From NCBI GenBank assembly GCA_014607495.2, contig CP053157.1:10478001-10542000 (forward strand): a DNA stretch of 64,000 nt. Reading direction: 5' to 3'. Below are positions 10,231 through 22,474 of the stretch, piece by piece. Origin of the DNA: Carposina sasakii. Its lineage: Eukaryota > Arthropoda > Insecta > Lepidoptera > Carposinidae. Position 1 is the stretch's first letter, and each line of letters opens with the position of its first letter. Position numbers and translations under genes: made by a program. The notes beneath the pieces are model-generated. The model ran no database searches, was not told the DNA's origin, and saw nothing but the letters and a program-made list of their open reading frames with translations.

Positions 10231-10450
10231 CAATGCTGATGCGGGGAATGCTAGAATACATCAGCTGCATTTCCTTCCGTGCATATCGTAAGAGTCGACC
10301 CGAAGGAGCTTTAACATTCTCTCAGGCGATGAAAGCTAGAAACTTGTCATAATGTCCCAGCTATACTAAACGTGCATGTGGGATTTCCCTTATGCTCCTG
10401 CAGTTAAGGCTACCCCATTTCAGGAAAATGGCCGTTCCTATATGTACTTA
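10231..10450 (+). repeat. SINE-like family D, long copy
   Basis: The order is ctgatgcggggaatgctaga, atacatcagctgc, cgtaagagtcgac, then 'gctcctgcagttaaggctac' and cccatttcagg. This is shared with 11893-12095 and 34317-34490. I cannot see a tRNA promoter, so the class is uncertain; it may instead be a LINE 3' region. Confidence 0.55.
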
Positions 10451-11892
10451 CTTAGATTATATTTTATTCAATGCCAGGCTTCATAAATATGTTCTGACTC
10501 CTTTGTGTGTAGGACGTGGCCATTATATCAACCACCATCAATTTAGCCCATTTCGGTTTGAGAGCCTTTTACTCTGGAATTAATGCAAGGTGAAGCAGTA
10601 CTGGTACGTTATGTGGGCTCTGACAGATTTTTTTAAAATTTAATTTTGCCATACTGGCCATCGAGCCAGATTCAATTTGCGTGAACCACAGAAGAAAATG
10701 TAATTTACGATTTCGTCCGCAGTAACTTTGGAAATTCCATTATTATTATTTTCGTTCGGAAAATCCATTTTTATTAGATATGTAGATACATCATGTAAAG
10801 AACACATTCTTGAAGTGTCAGGTGTCTACGATCAGCGATTAAGGTTGATTCGTCAGTCAGTCATTCATGACAAAGCATTTTAAACGTATACTCGTAGATT
10901 TTATTCTGAGAAAAAAAAAATCTAAAATCTATGTCTAGAAATAGCAAACACATATGAATCCAATGATTAAAGAGTTTTTTAAAAAGCTTAATTAAGAAAG
11001 CTGACTTCCAAAAATTATCATAGTACCAGATATCCAATTCCAATCTCCACCATACGTGGTAATTAGGCACCAAACATACGTGCCGGCAGGCGAAATAACG
11101 TAAGTGAAGCTGCCACGGGCTATACCCATTGATTGATGTTCCTCGCCTTAATTAATCTTCCTCAAGCCGAGGCGTGATTACGCACACTCAGCCACTGCAG
11201 ATATTTGTCATTGGCTCGGTTCGCGAAAATACCCGATTCTGAATTAGCCTATATAATATCTGAGATAATATCTCACAGCCGACAACGCTGGTGATCGACT
11301 TCAAATACGCAAGTCGCATATTAACTCTGAACTCTTTTATAGTTATCATAGATAAAGGATCAAAATCAAACAATCTGGCGAATTATGTCGCTATTGGCCA
11401 TATTATGCTCTTTTCGGACTAGTAACAGTTCATATCCAGTAAGAAAGTCGAAGGTCGACATTTAGTTCGTTTTAGTTTCACTTGTCCTTCGATCCGAATT
11501 TTTAAAGATTTCAAAGAAGCATCAGAAAATACTCGTATACAATATTTAAAACATTGTACGGTTTTTCTTTAATTTTATTTTATACCGATATTTTTTTAAA
11601 TATTGATTTATACTGATAATTTTAATATATATCAAAATTGTATATTTCCCAATCCGTAGTGCAAAGAGTTGGAATTCGGAAATTGTCGAATGATCTAAGA
11701 ATTGGGTCCCTCGGAGGACAATTAGATAAATTGCTAAAAACGCTTCAAATCGTCACGTCGAACAGTTTAATTGACACTGTGGGCTGTGGTCGGAACTGTT
11801 CTACGAAGTTTAGCGATGGATGATGCGAGTTAAAATATTGCGTGGTTTTGTGAAATAGGATACTTATTAAGTTACTTAGCCTTATATGCCCT
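10451..11892. other. No gene recognised
   Basis: AT-rich single-copy-looking DNA. Frames at 10861-11073 and 11188-11373 (minus) and 11638-11823 (plus) show no conserved features, and no splice-supported exon was found. Confidence 0.45.
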
Positions 11893-12095
11893 AAGCTGAT
11901 GCGAGATTTCACTAGAATACATCAACTGCAATTCCTCCCGTGCCAGTCCTCTTAGGCAATATGCTAGTTGCCAGTCATAATATACATCTGGCTGAACGTG
12001 ATAGTGGGATCTTGTTTTGTGATCCTGCAGTTCTGGCTACCCCATTTTTGGAACACAGCCGTATTGGTGTGTGTGTGTGTGTGTGTGTGTATGTA
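11893..12095 (+). repeat. SINE-like family D copy with GT microsatellite tail
   Basis: It shares gctgatgcgagatttcac, tagaatacatcaactgca, 'gatcctgcagttctggctac' and a cacagccg ending with other family D copies. It ends in a run of about a dozen TG dinucleotides (12066-12091), probably grown from the original simple tail. Confidence 0.6.
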
Positions 12096-12448
12096 TAAAT
12101 AAAAATATTTTTTTGCAAACCACTCACCCAATTAAATTTGTAATGGAAGAAAACTACAAACAATAATCCAAATGGCCTCAAAGTGCTTTTGAAGATAAAG
12201 TTAAGTCCACGGTTAGAAAATGTTTTATTTCTAAGACATGAGATAACTTTCTGCGCATATTCTGGGAGCACTACTTTGCTGAAGGCTGTGATAGACGAGC
12301 TACTAACTCACACTACAGTAGGGTAAGCATGAACCTTTTTACGCGCCGTAATGCTATAGACTCACAAGCTAAATCTATGAGATATGACAGTGTGACGATA
12401 GCGTTACGGATTATCGAGAGGTTTGTACTTGCCCCACAGATCGAACTT

Positions 12449-12505
12449 TGTGGTGTGCTATGTGGTGCCTACGTCCGGCACTGGACTGCTAGAGGCTGAT
12501 GATGA
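12449..12505 (+). repeat. SINE family B / RTE tail fragment
   Basis: Only the shared tail remains: gtggtgcctacgtccggca, ctggactgctagaggctgat, gatga. Confidence 0.6.
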
Positions 12506-12600
12506 ATATGGAAGGAGAACCTATACCGATGACTAATCTAAATGGAAAATATTACATCATTGAAATATTTTTAACTTCCCAACTTTATTTGTGAAAACTT

Positions 12601-12866
12601 TCATCATCATCATCATCATCAGCCTATTGTAGTCCACTGCTGGACGTAGGCCTCCCCCGGGACACACCACAAGACTGCCATGGGGGGTATTTGCCCATAG
12701 TCACCACGCTGGGCAGGCGGGTTGGTGACCGCAGTTTGTATTTTGGACTATGTTGTCAACACGGGAGGCGCTGCTGCCCACCTCCCGGAAGCCCTTAATC
12801 GCCTCGTACGATACCCACGGGCAGACATGGGGTGGTACGAATTCTACTCTGCCGGCACCACGCGGC
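12601..12866 (-). mobile_element. SINE family B, near full-length
   Basis: The complete family order is seen on the minus strand, from gccgcgtggtgccggcagag down to a run of ATG/GATGAT repeats (12601-12621 on the plus strand is tcatcatcat...). The body closely matches the copy at 9850-10111. The small frame 12701-12892 is inside the SINE and not a gene. Confidence 0.8.
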
Positions 12867-15137
12867 CAGCGTGAAAACTTTACTGTACACAATAACGTAT
12901 AATAAAAGCTCTCATTGTCATATCCTTGAAAGTAATAACTTTAATATAATTTTTGAAAGGCATAAAGAAAAAAATATCTATATAATGATCTTCAATTTGT
13001 ACTGCTTGTCACATGTTTAGTCGCTCGTTTACAAAACTTTGTATTGTACGAGTAAAATATGGAAAATATTTTCCTTTACAAGGTAAAATAATGCTTGAAG
13101 TGGCGGAGATAACAAGGGCCTTACGCGGAAATATGGAGAACGGATTTATAGGAATCGAGTAGGTATTAATAAAAATTGAGAAAATATTGAAGGAATAACT
13201 TCTAAAAAATGACAAACGAGTCAAATATTTTTATTTCGATCTGTTTTACAAGGTACCTTACGTTTCTTAATTGTACTAATTTTTCTTATTGCTTTCTTAG
13301 ATCTTTTAGTAAAGATGGAAAGAACGTTCATTTTACTCACAATAAAACTCGCTCCGCATTTCACATAATTATTTTTATACGGGAATGTTTCTTTATTGAA
13401 TACATATTTAATTATAAATATTTATTTAAAATTTTGTTTAAAGAGAAAATTAAAAAGCATCCACACATTCGTTATAAATCCTGAAAGTACCAGCATGCCA
13501 GCAATGTAGGGAGGGAGTTTATGCGGCGCTATGCGTACCGTGATAGGGTTAATCAAGTACAAAATTCAATTTGCCAGAGTCGCGGATGCTCTAAGTATAC
13601 GGATTAGAGTCAGGAGTTCGATAAACTTATTCGGTAACCTGATCTGGGCGTTAGTCGCTATACAAATTAAGGAGCCCTAATTTGGTTTTGTACCTTCGGA
13701 GACAAAAATAAAGACGTATTTATTGTACTCATGTTTGGTGAATTGTAATACCTTCAATAAATGTTCTTAATTTTTAAAATATGCATTATTTCAACGTTAA
13801 CTGTTGTTTACCTGAATTAATCTCCGCTCTATGTATGAGTAGGTAAGTAAGATAAAGTAAGTTTTAAGAGGATGTAGATTAAGATACACACGCTTTAAAT
13901 ATAATACCTACGTTGTAGTGAATGATGTTAGTGATAAAAAAGATTTTTGTAGTTAGATCTCTTGATTTTGTGGGAGGATTTTCAGATCGTGTCGTGCATT
14001 ACGCGGTTCACTGCGCCTTCGTTATTTGACCGTGTTTTCTCAACTTGAATATGATACAGACATTTACATCATAAATTGATTAATCAACAAGTTATATTGA
14101 GTAAAGACTGTGAAAGGAGTTCGTGATTGATAAAGGAAGCCCAAAAGTCTTTGTTTGCGCACAAAGGAACGGGTAATTGAATTTATTCATTAAATATTAT
14201 GAAAAATTAAACGGAAGCTTATTTATCTTGACTTTATGCTTCAAATAATTTTAACGAATCTGATGTTTGTTCAGGAAGACTACGCATTTTTTAAAAGCTA
14301 TTGCGCATTGCCAACTTGACTTTTTGTTTTTATGTTTACATTATAATAATGTATTTATTTGCATTAAATATGGTATGTTACTGATGATAATAATACGGAT
14401 AAGAAAGTACACATGCTTAATAATAATATAGGTATGATTATAATAATTACTGCCTTAGAAAAATCATTATTAAAACGCCTGTGAAATGTTATGTTCTTAA
14501 CTAAAATGAAAAATATAATTCATATCCCTCCAAACTGAAAGGTAAGCTCCAAGACGTCGCTATATCAATCCCTGTCAGCTATCTCCGTCCAGCCTCAGCG
14601 ATTTATGGCACCCCGGCCGAATTAAGATGACCACTGGTAAATTAATCGCACTTGAATGAAAAGGGTTATCTTGATTCTATAGTATTATTCATATCTATAA
14701 GTATATTCCGCACTGCGGCCACAACTTTGTTCGCGTTGTTTCGTTTTTTTCCTTTGCCCTGAGAATTTCAGAAAATCCTTAGACTCGTAGCTTATGTGTA
14801 CTCTATGGTTTTATGGGTACACACTTACGTATTACCTATATGTATCTAACCTAAAAATTTAAGCAAAGTGCAATGAAAATACCTAATACAGAGTATGTGT
14901 CTACGAAAGGTTTTGAAGATTAGTGATTAAAATTAAAATACAAAACATATTTTTTTCTGATTGCTATAAATGCATTTCTAAGCAATTTGGAATAGTATCA
15001 CTACATATAGTGGGCAATTATTTGTTGAAATGTACGTGTTAGCGCCAATTGCATCTAACTAGTCTGGCCATAAATACTGTTACATAAAAACTTTTCTTCT
15101 TTTCAACTATTTAATTATTTTGAATTTGATATGTTTA
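12867..15137. other. AT-rich DNA, no gene recognised
   Basis: About 2.3 kb without a supported gene or shared repeat. The frames at 13009-13224 (minus) and 13209-13484 (plus) are rich in F, I, K, N and S, as expected of random AT-rich DNA. Confidence 0.45.
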
Positions 15138-15247
15138 CATCTCAACTATACCCTCAAAATTGGTCAGAAGTGGCACCATGTGGCTCTATCGGTCCTTGGT
15201 GATCTACCCAGCCCGTAAGGGAGAAAAATGTTATTATATGTATGTAT
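15138..15247 (+). repeat. SINE-like family C copy
   Basis: The order ctcaaaattggtcagaagtg, gcaccatgtgg, cagcccgtaagggagaaa, then ttatatgtatgtatgt matches 29666-29769. Confidence 0.6.
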
Positions 15248-15361
15248 GTCAACACGTATATTATTTTACAAACTTCTTTCGATTTTGAGCAATTTCACAT
15301 ATTTTATCGTGATCATTATCAGATTCAGATTCAGATCATTTATTTGCTTAAATATGGGTAC

Positions 15362-15756
15362 ATAATTTATTTTATTTTATTTATTTATTTAGACACACTT
15401 ACAGAACATACATTAAGAGCAACAATAATTACACTTACAACTAAAAATCTGATGTATGTGCCAATTATAGGTGTGCTACATCATTCATAGATAATATTAT
15501 AGTGGAGTGTGTTTCATGGAGGGCGCCAGCTACTATATGTATGACTACACCATCTGTGTCACTGCATACAATAAATGTTAGTTGCGAAATCAGGCATAGC
15601 AGCTATTCCATGAAACTCACCCCAGATTGAGCTAACATTGTTACCAAAGTAAAAAAGAGCCAATACTTGAACATGCATATTTATGTGCCTACAGCTAACT
15701 TCAAAAATACCCATTATAGACACTTCCCCAACACTCCTCGCATAACAGAAATCGAG
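15362..15756 (-). mobile_element. Probable 3' UTR and tail of the Jockey-like LINE
   Basis: It lies downstream of the LINE ORF on the minus strand. It ends in an A-rich repeated tail (ctaaataaataaataaaata on the minus strand), plausible as a LINE 3' end. The exact boundary is uncertain. Confidence 0.4.
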
Positions 15757-16249
15757 TCACAAAAAAATATCAATGTCCATATTATTGGACTTCAGCATTC
15801 CCATGACACGATTGTAGCTACTGCACAGTCTTTTTATCGGACAGGACGACCCCAAATTTGTCCTAGAGGGAGGGATGTGGAACAGTGACTTGACCTGAAA
15901 GCGTGGACGGGAACGAGGAACAGAGATGTGGATATCACGCAATAAATCACTGCAGTCGATTTGACCACCGATCAATTTTACCAATAGGATTACGTCATGA
16001 GATAATCGTCTGTTGTGCAAAGTCTGCATCCCAAAAAACTTTAGCCTTTGATCATAAGGACATCTGTGGGAGATATTGGGCGATATAAACGCCAAGTGGC
16101 GGGTAAATGCGCGTTGGACTCTCTATACGTGAAGAGTGATTAGCATAGAACGGAGACCAGACCTGACAGGCATATTCTAAGTGACTCCGAACCAAAGCGT
16201 TGTAGAGTATCATTCTAGTCGATATTTTATTAAAGGATTTCGTACTTAT
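15757..16249 (-). pseudogene. LINE ORF2 C-terminal segment, after a premature stop and a frameshift
   Basis: Beyond the TAA at 16250-16252 the same frame continues ISTKSFNKISTRMILYNALV, then RSHLEYACQVWSPFYANHSS and RIES. A one-base loss near 16125 then moves the homology into another frame: VQRAFTRHLAFISPNI, ..., DVILLVKLIGGQIDCSDLL, ending near 15757. These blocks (LxxALVRSHLEYAxQVW, RxFTRHL, LVxGxIDC) are typical of Jockey/CR1-type LINE C-termini. It is therefore the disabled end of the 16250-17638 protein and not a separate gene. Confidence 0.8.
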
Positions 16250-17638
16250 TTAAGAAGAACTTAAAAATCCAAGCATTTGTGCAGCCTTACCAACAATGGC
16301 ATCTATATGTGGTCTGAAACTCAGCTTGCCATCCAAAAGCACTCCCAAGTCTCGCACCTGAGTAACTTCTCCCAGTCTTTTGCCGTCAATGCAATATGTT
16401 GAGGGTAACACACATCTCTTTCGCGAAAATGTAATATGGCAACACTTTTTTGAGTTTATACACATGCCATTAACCTCACACCAATGACAAATTCTATCCA
16501 GATCCTCCTGCATCTTATGAATATCGTCCTCAGATATTATAACCTTGTATATTTTAAGGTCATCCGCAAACAGTGAATATTTACAGTGCTTTAGGTGAAT
16601 GGTAATGTCATTGATAAATATTTGAAACAACACCGGACCCAAGTGTGAACCTTGGGGGATACCCGATGTGGCATAATACATATTAGACTCCGAGCCATTG
16701 ACAACAACAGTCTGGGGACGTTCCTCAAGATACGAGTAGCTGCGGAACCAATCGAGTAATTTACCATGAATACCAAAAGATCGGAGCTTCCCTAACAATA
16801 AGTAATGACTCATCTTGTCAAAGGCGCTGGATAGGTCGGTATAAACCGCGTCAACTTGTATATTCTTGTCTACAATAACACAAATCTCAGAGAGATATGT
16901 CATCAGATTTGTTAGTACTGAGCGACCCTTCATGAAACCGTGTTGGTTAGGTGTAATCCTTGACTTGACGTAACGAGAAATGACTGGATATACGAGAGAT
17001 TCAAATACCTTTGAAAAAGAAGACAGTAGAGAGATGGGCCGATAATTTTTAATATTTGACTGCTCGTACATTTTATGAATCGGGAGTATACGTGCCTTTT
17101 TCCACTCCCCAGAGAACGTGCCATGTGCTAGAGAAGAATTAAAAATTATGGTTAGCGGTAATGCCAGCGCCCGTGCGCATCGTTTAATAAACACAGGGGG
17201 AATACCATCCGGGCCCGCACCTTTTCGATCATCAAGCAGTTTCAAACTCTTTAGAACGTCCCGTTCCTGAAGCTTTAAAAATCCAATATTATTCAACTGA
17301 TCCCCGTCACTCTCGGAGCCAGTTAATCCCGCCAGCGACCAGGTAGAATATACTGAGGAAAAGTGTTTGGCAAATAAGTTGGCTACTTCCGAACAATTAC
17401 TGGCACGGTCGTTATCCAAGTGCATCTCCGAGGGTATAAACGATTTATTATTTTTCTTGTCTTTGATATACCTCCAGAAACAGATACTGTTTTTCTCAAG
17501 ATTGGACTCAACTCTTTGTATATAAACTTTATAGCATTTTTTCTGTAGCTTATGACATCGTTTACGTAGTAAATCAAACTCGAACTTATCTCTGGGGTTA
17601 TTTGACTTATACTTATAATGGTGATAATGTAGTGACAA
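16250..17638 (-). pseudogene. Jockey/CR1-like LINE reverse transcriptase, 5'-truncated
   Basis: A 462-codon frame. After about 100 residues of the linker between endonuclease and RT come the RT motifs in order: KNYRPISLLSSFSKVFESLV, HGFMKGRS, YTDLSSAFDKM, SGIPQGSHLGPVLFQIFIND and the catalytic FADD at residues 357-360. The enzyme would copy LINE RNA at a nicked chromosomal site. There is no apurinic endonuclease domain and no ORF1. The 5' side ends abruptly at about 17627, where a probable LTR starts. A stop at 16250-16252 and a downstream frameshift mean it is inactive. Clade assignment (Jockey versus CR1 or LOA) is by motif impression only. Confidence 0.85.
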
Positions 17639-18011
17639 CTAGGTGTGAGATAAATAAGACACCAAGACCTAGGTCGACAATAAATTTATTAGGGTCGTTG
17701 GTACATAAATGCCCGTCACAAGTTCCCGTGAGATATCGTAGCGTAGGTACTTCCCTGGCTCGTCACGTAATCCCGCCGACTCGGAATAGTAGTAGTTGTG
17801 CGAAGGTAAGTAGATATGTTGCGCGTAGGTAAGTAGAATTGTTGCGCGTAGGTTAGTGGGTACGCGGCGTCCGGCCAGGTTCGCCCGATGAATAGTATAA
17901 GCGGCCCAGCAGCAAGTTCGCCGTAACTTCGATCCGGTACAAGGGACCCTGGAATTTATTTCCACCATGTCAGGAACGACCCTCTCAACTCCTCCGATTA
18001 TGATTGTGACA
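17628..18011 (-). mobile_element. Probable solo LTR
   Basis: On the minus strand the 384-bp segment starts TGTCACAATC and ends TTGTCACTACA, so it has TG...CA ends. Near its end is a polyadenylation signal (cctaataaatttattgtc). It is GC-richer than its surroundings and contains two copies of a cttacctacgcgcaaca-like repeat. No primer binding site or polypurine tract lies beside it, and the flanking pentamers do not match, so it may be truncated or recombined. It abuts the 5' end of the LINE exactly. The 116-codon frame 17669-18019 lies within it and is probably not a gene. Confidence 0.5.
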
Positions 18012-18824
18012 GTTACCAAGTACCTACTAAATAATGGTGAGTGGAAATATCACAAATCAGATCGGAGTTACAAATTCTACCTGATCATTACTGTTTCAAT
18101 ACATACAATAAAGAAATGGCAATACGGATTACCATCTCCTCAAATACTACATTAAATACATTATAATCTATATTCATAATGATGATGAATCGCTGATGAT
18201 CGTTACTATGATTTTCAAACAAAATGAACAAGCACTGAAGGTACACTAACGGCTATACGTTACAATTTGAATACAAAATAAGGCGTTACTACTACATTAG
18301 ATATTTATAAATTGCTCAACACTTACCCAATTTGGGGATTATCACTAAATCACGGATAAGTTTTGGTATTAAAATAAAATTACATGACACAAGACATTTG
18401 TCGCGCAAGAAGACGCAACGGTAGGAAAATGTACCGATTGCGAACGCGTAGATGCTCTCGTAGCTGGCAGTCGTCTGCCGTGGTCTGAGAATGTGCGCCG
18501 GCGGTCGACACTTGCTGCCCCCGATCCTCACTGCTGGCCTCTGAGGTAGCGGAAAGGGGAAAAGGCTCGATTGTATGAAGCGTCGCATTCAACGATTCTA
18601 ATTGTGATTTAGTAATGTACCTATTTACTACGCCGAATATTAAAATACGTTTATACATGTTTATTATAAATCAATAACGATAAAACGTACTAAGATATTG
18701 TCATAAGAACTATCTTATAATGAATTGAATAATTAAAATATATGAAATATTTGTAACAACGTTACATTACCCCCTCGCGCAATATCAAATTACAATATGG
18801 AAGGGAGGGGTTAAAGAATAAAGA
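18012..18824. other. Unassigned, possibly retroelement-derived
   Basis: A GC-rich island at 18410-18590 sits in AT-rich DNA, with overlapping minus-strand frames (18316-18588, 18380-18658) that I do not recognise. Its closeness to the probable LTR suggests internal retroelement sequence, but no gag or pol motif is visible. Confidence 0.25.
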
Positions 18825-19340
18825 AAATAGGATTGCAGTAATCGCCTTGCATAAAGTGGGTATGGAGCCGTCGATCATATTCCAGACACTTCAAAAGCTT
18901 GGTACTTGTTTCAGCCATATGTTCGTATATAGTACTATCAACATATACAACAACACTGTCGAAGACCAGAAAAGATCGGGGCGGCCGCTGTTAGAATTAC
19001 TAAGGCTGTTTAAGCCAGAATTCGTCGAAACCCCATTAGGAAGCAAAAAATCTTATCGCGAGAAATGAAGATTCCCGCTAGGACTCTGCCCCATATTATA
19101 AAATAAGACCTGAAGCTCGGTGCTTATCGTCGATATACAGGACATTGCCTAAATTAATCTTTACAATTAAAGAGAGTGGATCGATCAAAACGCCTACTGT
19201 CACGATACACAGGTGAAAGGCACATAAATATCCTCCTTTCGATAAAAAAATATCACTATTGAAGAACACTACACTAACCCGGTTCCACTCCTTAGCTGTT
19301 TGCATTACATACGAGTTAGCATAACCATGCCCAGATGATT
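18825..19340 (+). pseudogene. mariner-family transposase remnant
   Basis: The region 18838-19068 translates with small shifts to IAVIALHKVGMEPSIIFQTL, VYSTINIYN, VEDQKRSGRP and LGSKKSYREK, matching the N-terminal helix-turn-helix half of mariner transposases. Other frames then give REMKIPARTLPHIIK, RVDRSKRLLSRYTGERHIN and a trace of the catalytic-domain start. Several frameshifts and stops make it inactive. No intact terminal inverted repeats were found, and only the first part of the catalytic domain is left. Confidence 0.75.
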
Positions 19341-20194
19341 GGGATATCAAAAATTTTCCGAGTAATTATTTGATCTCGAAATGGTACCAAAATTTGAGAC
19401 AGTATTATTCTGTGATATTTCCATAGTCATTCTATTTACGTCCAACATTTCATTTCATCCAACAAACCTATCATACTTTATACCTTCGTCATCGCGAACG
19501 TCTACCGTTCGGAAAAGTTCCGACAACGGAAACCATGAGTAGACTAGATTGGTTCCGAACGATTTACGGCTTTCAAAACTGACCTCTTGTTCCCTCTCAA
19601 TAACTCCTCCTTTATATACCTCTGTCAAGGTACGAGTATAAGGCACGGCCAGACAAATATTGAAAAACTGAATTTATGATTCTCATGCGAAAATACTGAA
19701 ACTTTTCGCAAAAATGAATACTGTAACTACAGTCTATAAGAGGTTTTATTTTATACAAATTCCCTGTAATTCATTGGGCTTGAAGACTTTTTTACTTGTA
19801 AATATTAAAAATTTTATAAAGTTTTTCTTTTTTTGGAAAATAAAGTTGTTTACCTGCTCATGCTTTCATCATCGCTTCGAGAAATCCCAAAACAGAGTGT
19901 GAACAAACTTTGATTACAACTTTTGTCGTCTCTCAAGTAAGTATACAATAAAGTTACGAAAACTCAATTATATTTGTATAAGTATCAGTTCTGAAATTGG
20001 AAAAAAAAACAACAATACCAATTTTTCTTTGTAAATTTATTTAGTTTGATATTGAAACATGCGTTCGATTTATAGTAATCAATAACCAAGGTTTGGTGCC
20101 GGCCAGTGTCAATTCTGACAGAGTTAAATCTTAAATCTTTAATCTAAATTTAGTGCTTGGGTACTTTTAGTTTGTGTAGGTAAAATGGAAATTA
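19341..20194. other. No gene recognised
   Basis: A minus-strand frame at 19455-19646 and a plus-strand frame at 19714-19902 have no recognisable domain. No shared repeat was found. Confidence 0.4.
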
Positions 20195-20395
20195 TAACGG
20201 AAGTGCGACAAACAGTTGCCCGACGGACATTTGGCCGACAGAATTTTTGACCGATATTACTTCTAGACGACATTACTTTTGCCCGAAGAATCTTTAACCG
20301 ATCGAACATTTTATCGACAAGGCATTCGACCGACACTACTTTGGTCCGAAGCACTTTTAATCACAATAGCTTTCAATGACGATATAGTTAAACGA
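20195..20395. repeat. Degenerate 15-16-bp minisatellite
   Basis: About 12 units follow a loose pattern of three to four A/C bases, a t-rich core and a closing cga/cgac, for example agaatttttgaccgat, attacttttgcccga, actactttggtccga. The minus-strand frame 20139-20354 is a by-product of this periodicity. Confidence 0.65.
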
Positions 20396-20450
20396 AAAAA
20401 AGATCCAGGAAATATAATCGATGGTCATAACGACGTTATGGTTCAGCCAT

Positions 20451-20480
20451 GAAGCAGCGAACTAGCTGGTTCGCTGCTTC
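20451..20480. repeat. Perfect 12-bp stem-loop
   Basis: gaagcagcgaac (20451-20462) and gttcgctgcttc (20469-20480) pair perfectly around a 6-nt loop. The function is unknown; it may be part of an unrecognised mobile element. Confidence 0.6.
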
Positions 20481-20827
20481 GTGGGGTTCAGCTAAAAAAA
20501 TGATCGACAACAGGTGAAAAAACAAGGATCAACTATTTATTTGTTATTTTTCTGTAAGGTGGGTAGACAAGTTCTTTAATATGTATGCGCTCTATGAGCT
20601 GATAAATATGAGTATATTTCTGATTAATGTCCGATGTTGAGGTATTAAATTAGGCAACTATTTTTTGCAGTATAGTTATCAAAAGAATTACGCAGGGTGT
20701 GAGTGACGGCCAGGAAAATTTATAAAATTATATCGTCAAATTCACAATAATTTAATGTTCGACAAATCGGTAATCGATACCGTTAATTGTTAATCATTAT
20801 CACTAATATCTCCATTGTAACAAAGAG

Positions 20828-21154
20828 ATGAACAATATCAATATCGAAATTAATAAATATACCATGAAAAAGATTGAAACAATAATAGCAATTATAAAGA
20901 AAAGCAAAACAAGAATTCTTTGCGACAATGAACAAGATAAATCTATTAAAGAAAATTGAGATTTTAATGAAGCATGGCCTGAAGGGTCTCCTATTCTTAA
21001 AAGACGTAAAGTAAATTGAAGAGAAGGAAATAAAAATCGTAATGGTGCTAGTACATTTTCAACCGACAACTTTGATTGGGCTTTCTTCGACATTTCTTGG
21101 CCATGACGACATGCAGTGTTCACCCTTTTTATGGCTAATGCCATAGAGGAATAA
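20828..21154 (+). pseudogene. Reading frame interrupted only by three TGA codons
   Basis: From ATG at 20828 to TAA at 21152 there are 108 codons, open except for TGA at 20957, 21017 and 21104. The conceptual product runs from a K/N/I-rich start to DFNEAWPEGSPILKRRKVN and FSTDNFDWAFFDISWP. The opposite strand also has a 113-codon frame (20803-21144). I recognise neither. Three CGA-to-TGA decays in an old element ORF would explain the pattern, as would DNA from a code where TGA means tryptophan. The frame may equally be chance. Confidence 0.3.
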
Positions 21155-21217
21155 GATAACTCTTCTCATATGCTACCCTGATAAATAAAGAGGTACTGCA
21201 TTACTGTTTATAGAATA

Positions 21218-21420
21218 CTAGCGACCCATCCCGGCTTCGCACAGGTTTAATGCTGATACTATTCATATAAAACTGCCTCTTGAATCACTGTATCTATTTA
21301 AAAAAAAAACCGCATCGAAATCTGTTGCGTGGTTAAAGAAATCTAAGCATACATAGGGACAGATAGACGGCAAGATGCGACTTTGTTATATAATATCTAG
21401 TAATAGTAGAATTTTCGATG
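21218..21420 (-). mobile_element. Helitron-like element, diverged
   Basis: The minus strand ends CTAG then T after a GC-rich block (plus strand: ctagcgacccatcccggctt). The 5' part carries words shared with 42230-42432 (ctaagcatacatagggac, gcgactttgtt). The 5' TC end is not certain. Confidence 0.5.
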
Positions 21421-22474
21421 TCTTGGCAAGTGTGCACATACCAAATACCTTAAATAAATGTGTTTTGTTGTCACATTTCACTCTGTCCGTACTATGTTCT
21501 TGGAATCGACTGACACTGGGTGACATTCTACTTGAGGCTTATGAACACACTATGATTGAGGCTTATGAAGAAATAATTCAATTTTCTTCTAAAAGAAGGC
21601 TGGATCAAGTGTTAGCTTGTAACAACAAATATTATAGTTCATATTTTGAGAAGTGAAAATGGCTGTAAAATTTTGCTAAAATGTAAAAAAGTTACGATGT
21701 TCAATTTTTATGCCATTTAATAGAATTTATCCCGTGACGCGCCCCACTAAACGTCCTCCGCCTCTCGGTAAAGACTTTTCGACATTGCAAGAAAATAGAT
21801 ATGGGAAAAGCTAATAAATAACTAATAAATATTGAGTCTTCAAAGCCTAAATTATTAAGCTCAACTTACGATTTCTTTTAAAAGGTGCATAGTCCGCTGG
21901 TAACGACCGTTGCTCTAAGTCCAAAAAGGAGCAGCAGCTACACGCATATTTAAGGGAAGGATCAACAGTGTTATGCCACGTTAATCGCACCTCATTATGG
22001 CACTGTGAAATGGTACGATGATGTACATTTCTCAGGATCATACAAATGAGTTGAAGGAAAGTACGTGTGTACATATTGCGCCGATCTCTAGTTAATGAGA
22101 ATAGGGTAGTGAGCAGAATGAGAATTAGTTGACTTTTATCTCAAGAGTGTAGGGGAATATCTATAAACTGGTCCAGTTTTTTGATATCAATGGTTTTGTC
22201 AAACCCTGAGACAAGACTCCGTGCGTAATAAGGATTGGTTTAATTCTGGATTAAGTTGTGCGGATTTAGGTGTAACTAAATAGATACGTATCTGAGGGAG
22301 AATAGGATTACTGATCCAGAACCTAACTACCAAATTAATGGGAATTGGTGGCTTAGTAGGATGTGTTTACTTGTGGTATGTAGAACATGGAGCCGAGGCG
22401 TATATGAGTATAAACAAATATATCTAAGGTTTGATCTATCACCGTACAGTTTACGAATTAAATAAACCCCTTTG
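21421..22474. other. No gene recognised
   Basis: A 93-codon frame (21375-21656) starts inside the preceding repeat and contains a tandem LLEAYEHTMIEAYEE-like stretch. It is not a recognised protein. The remainder shows nothing. Confidence 0.4.

Noticed and set aside
12066..12091. GT microsatellite as a separate locus of interest
   Set aside because: It is the expanded simple tail of a family D repeat.
12701..12892. 63-codon minus-strand ORF, and similar frames at 49117-49368, 49744-49971, 52584-52847 and 52763-52978
   Set aside because: All are accidental frames through SINE family B copies.
17669..18019. 116-codon ORF
   Set aside because: It coincides almost exactly with the TG...CA LTR-like block, so it is more likely LTR sequence than a protein.
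20803..21144. 113-codon minus-strand ORF with a hydrophobic C-terminus
   Set aside because: No recognisable family; it overlaps another long frame on the plus strand, and its end is leucine/isoleucine-rich as AT-rich DNA would give. Kept only as part of the TGA observation.
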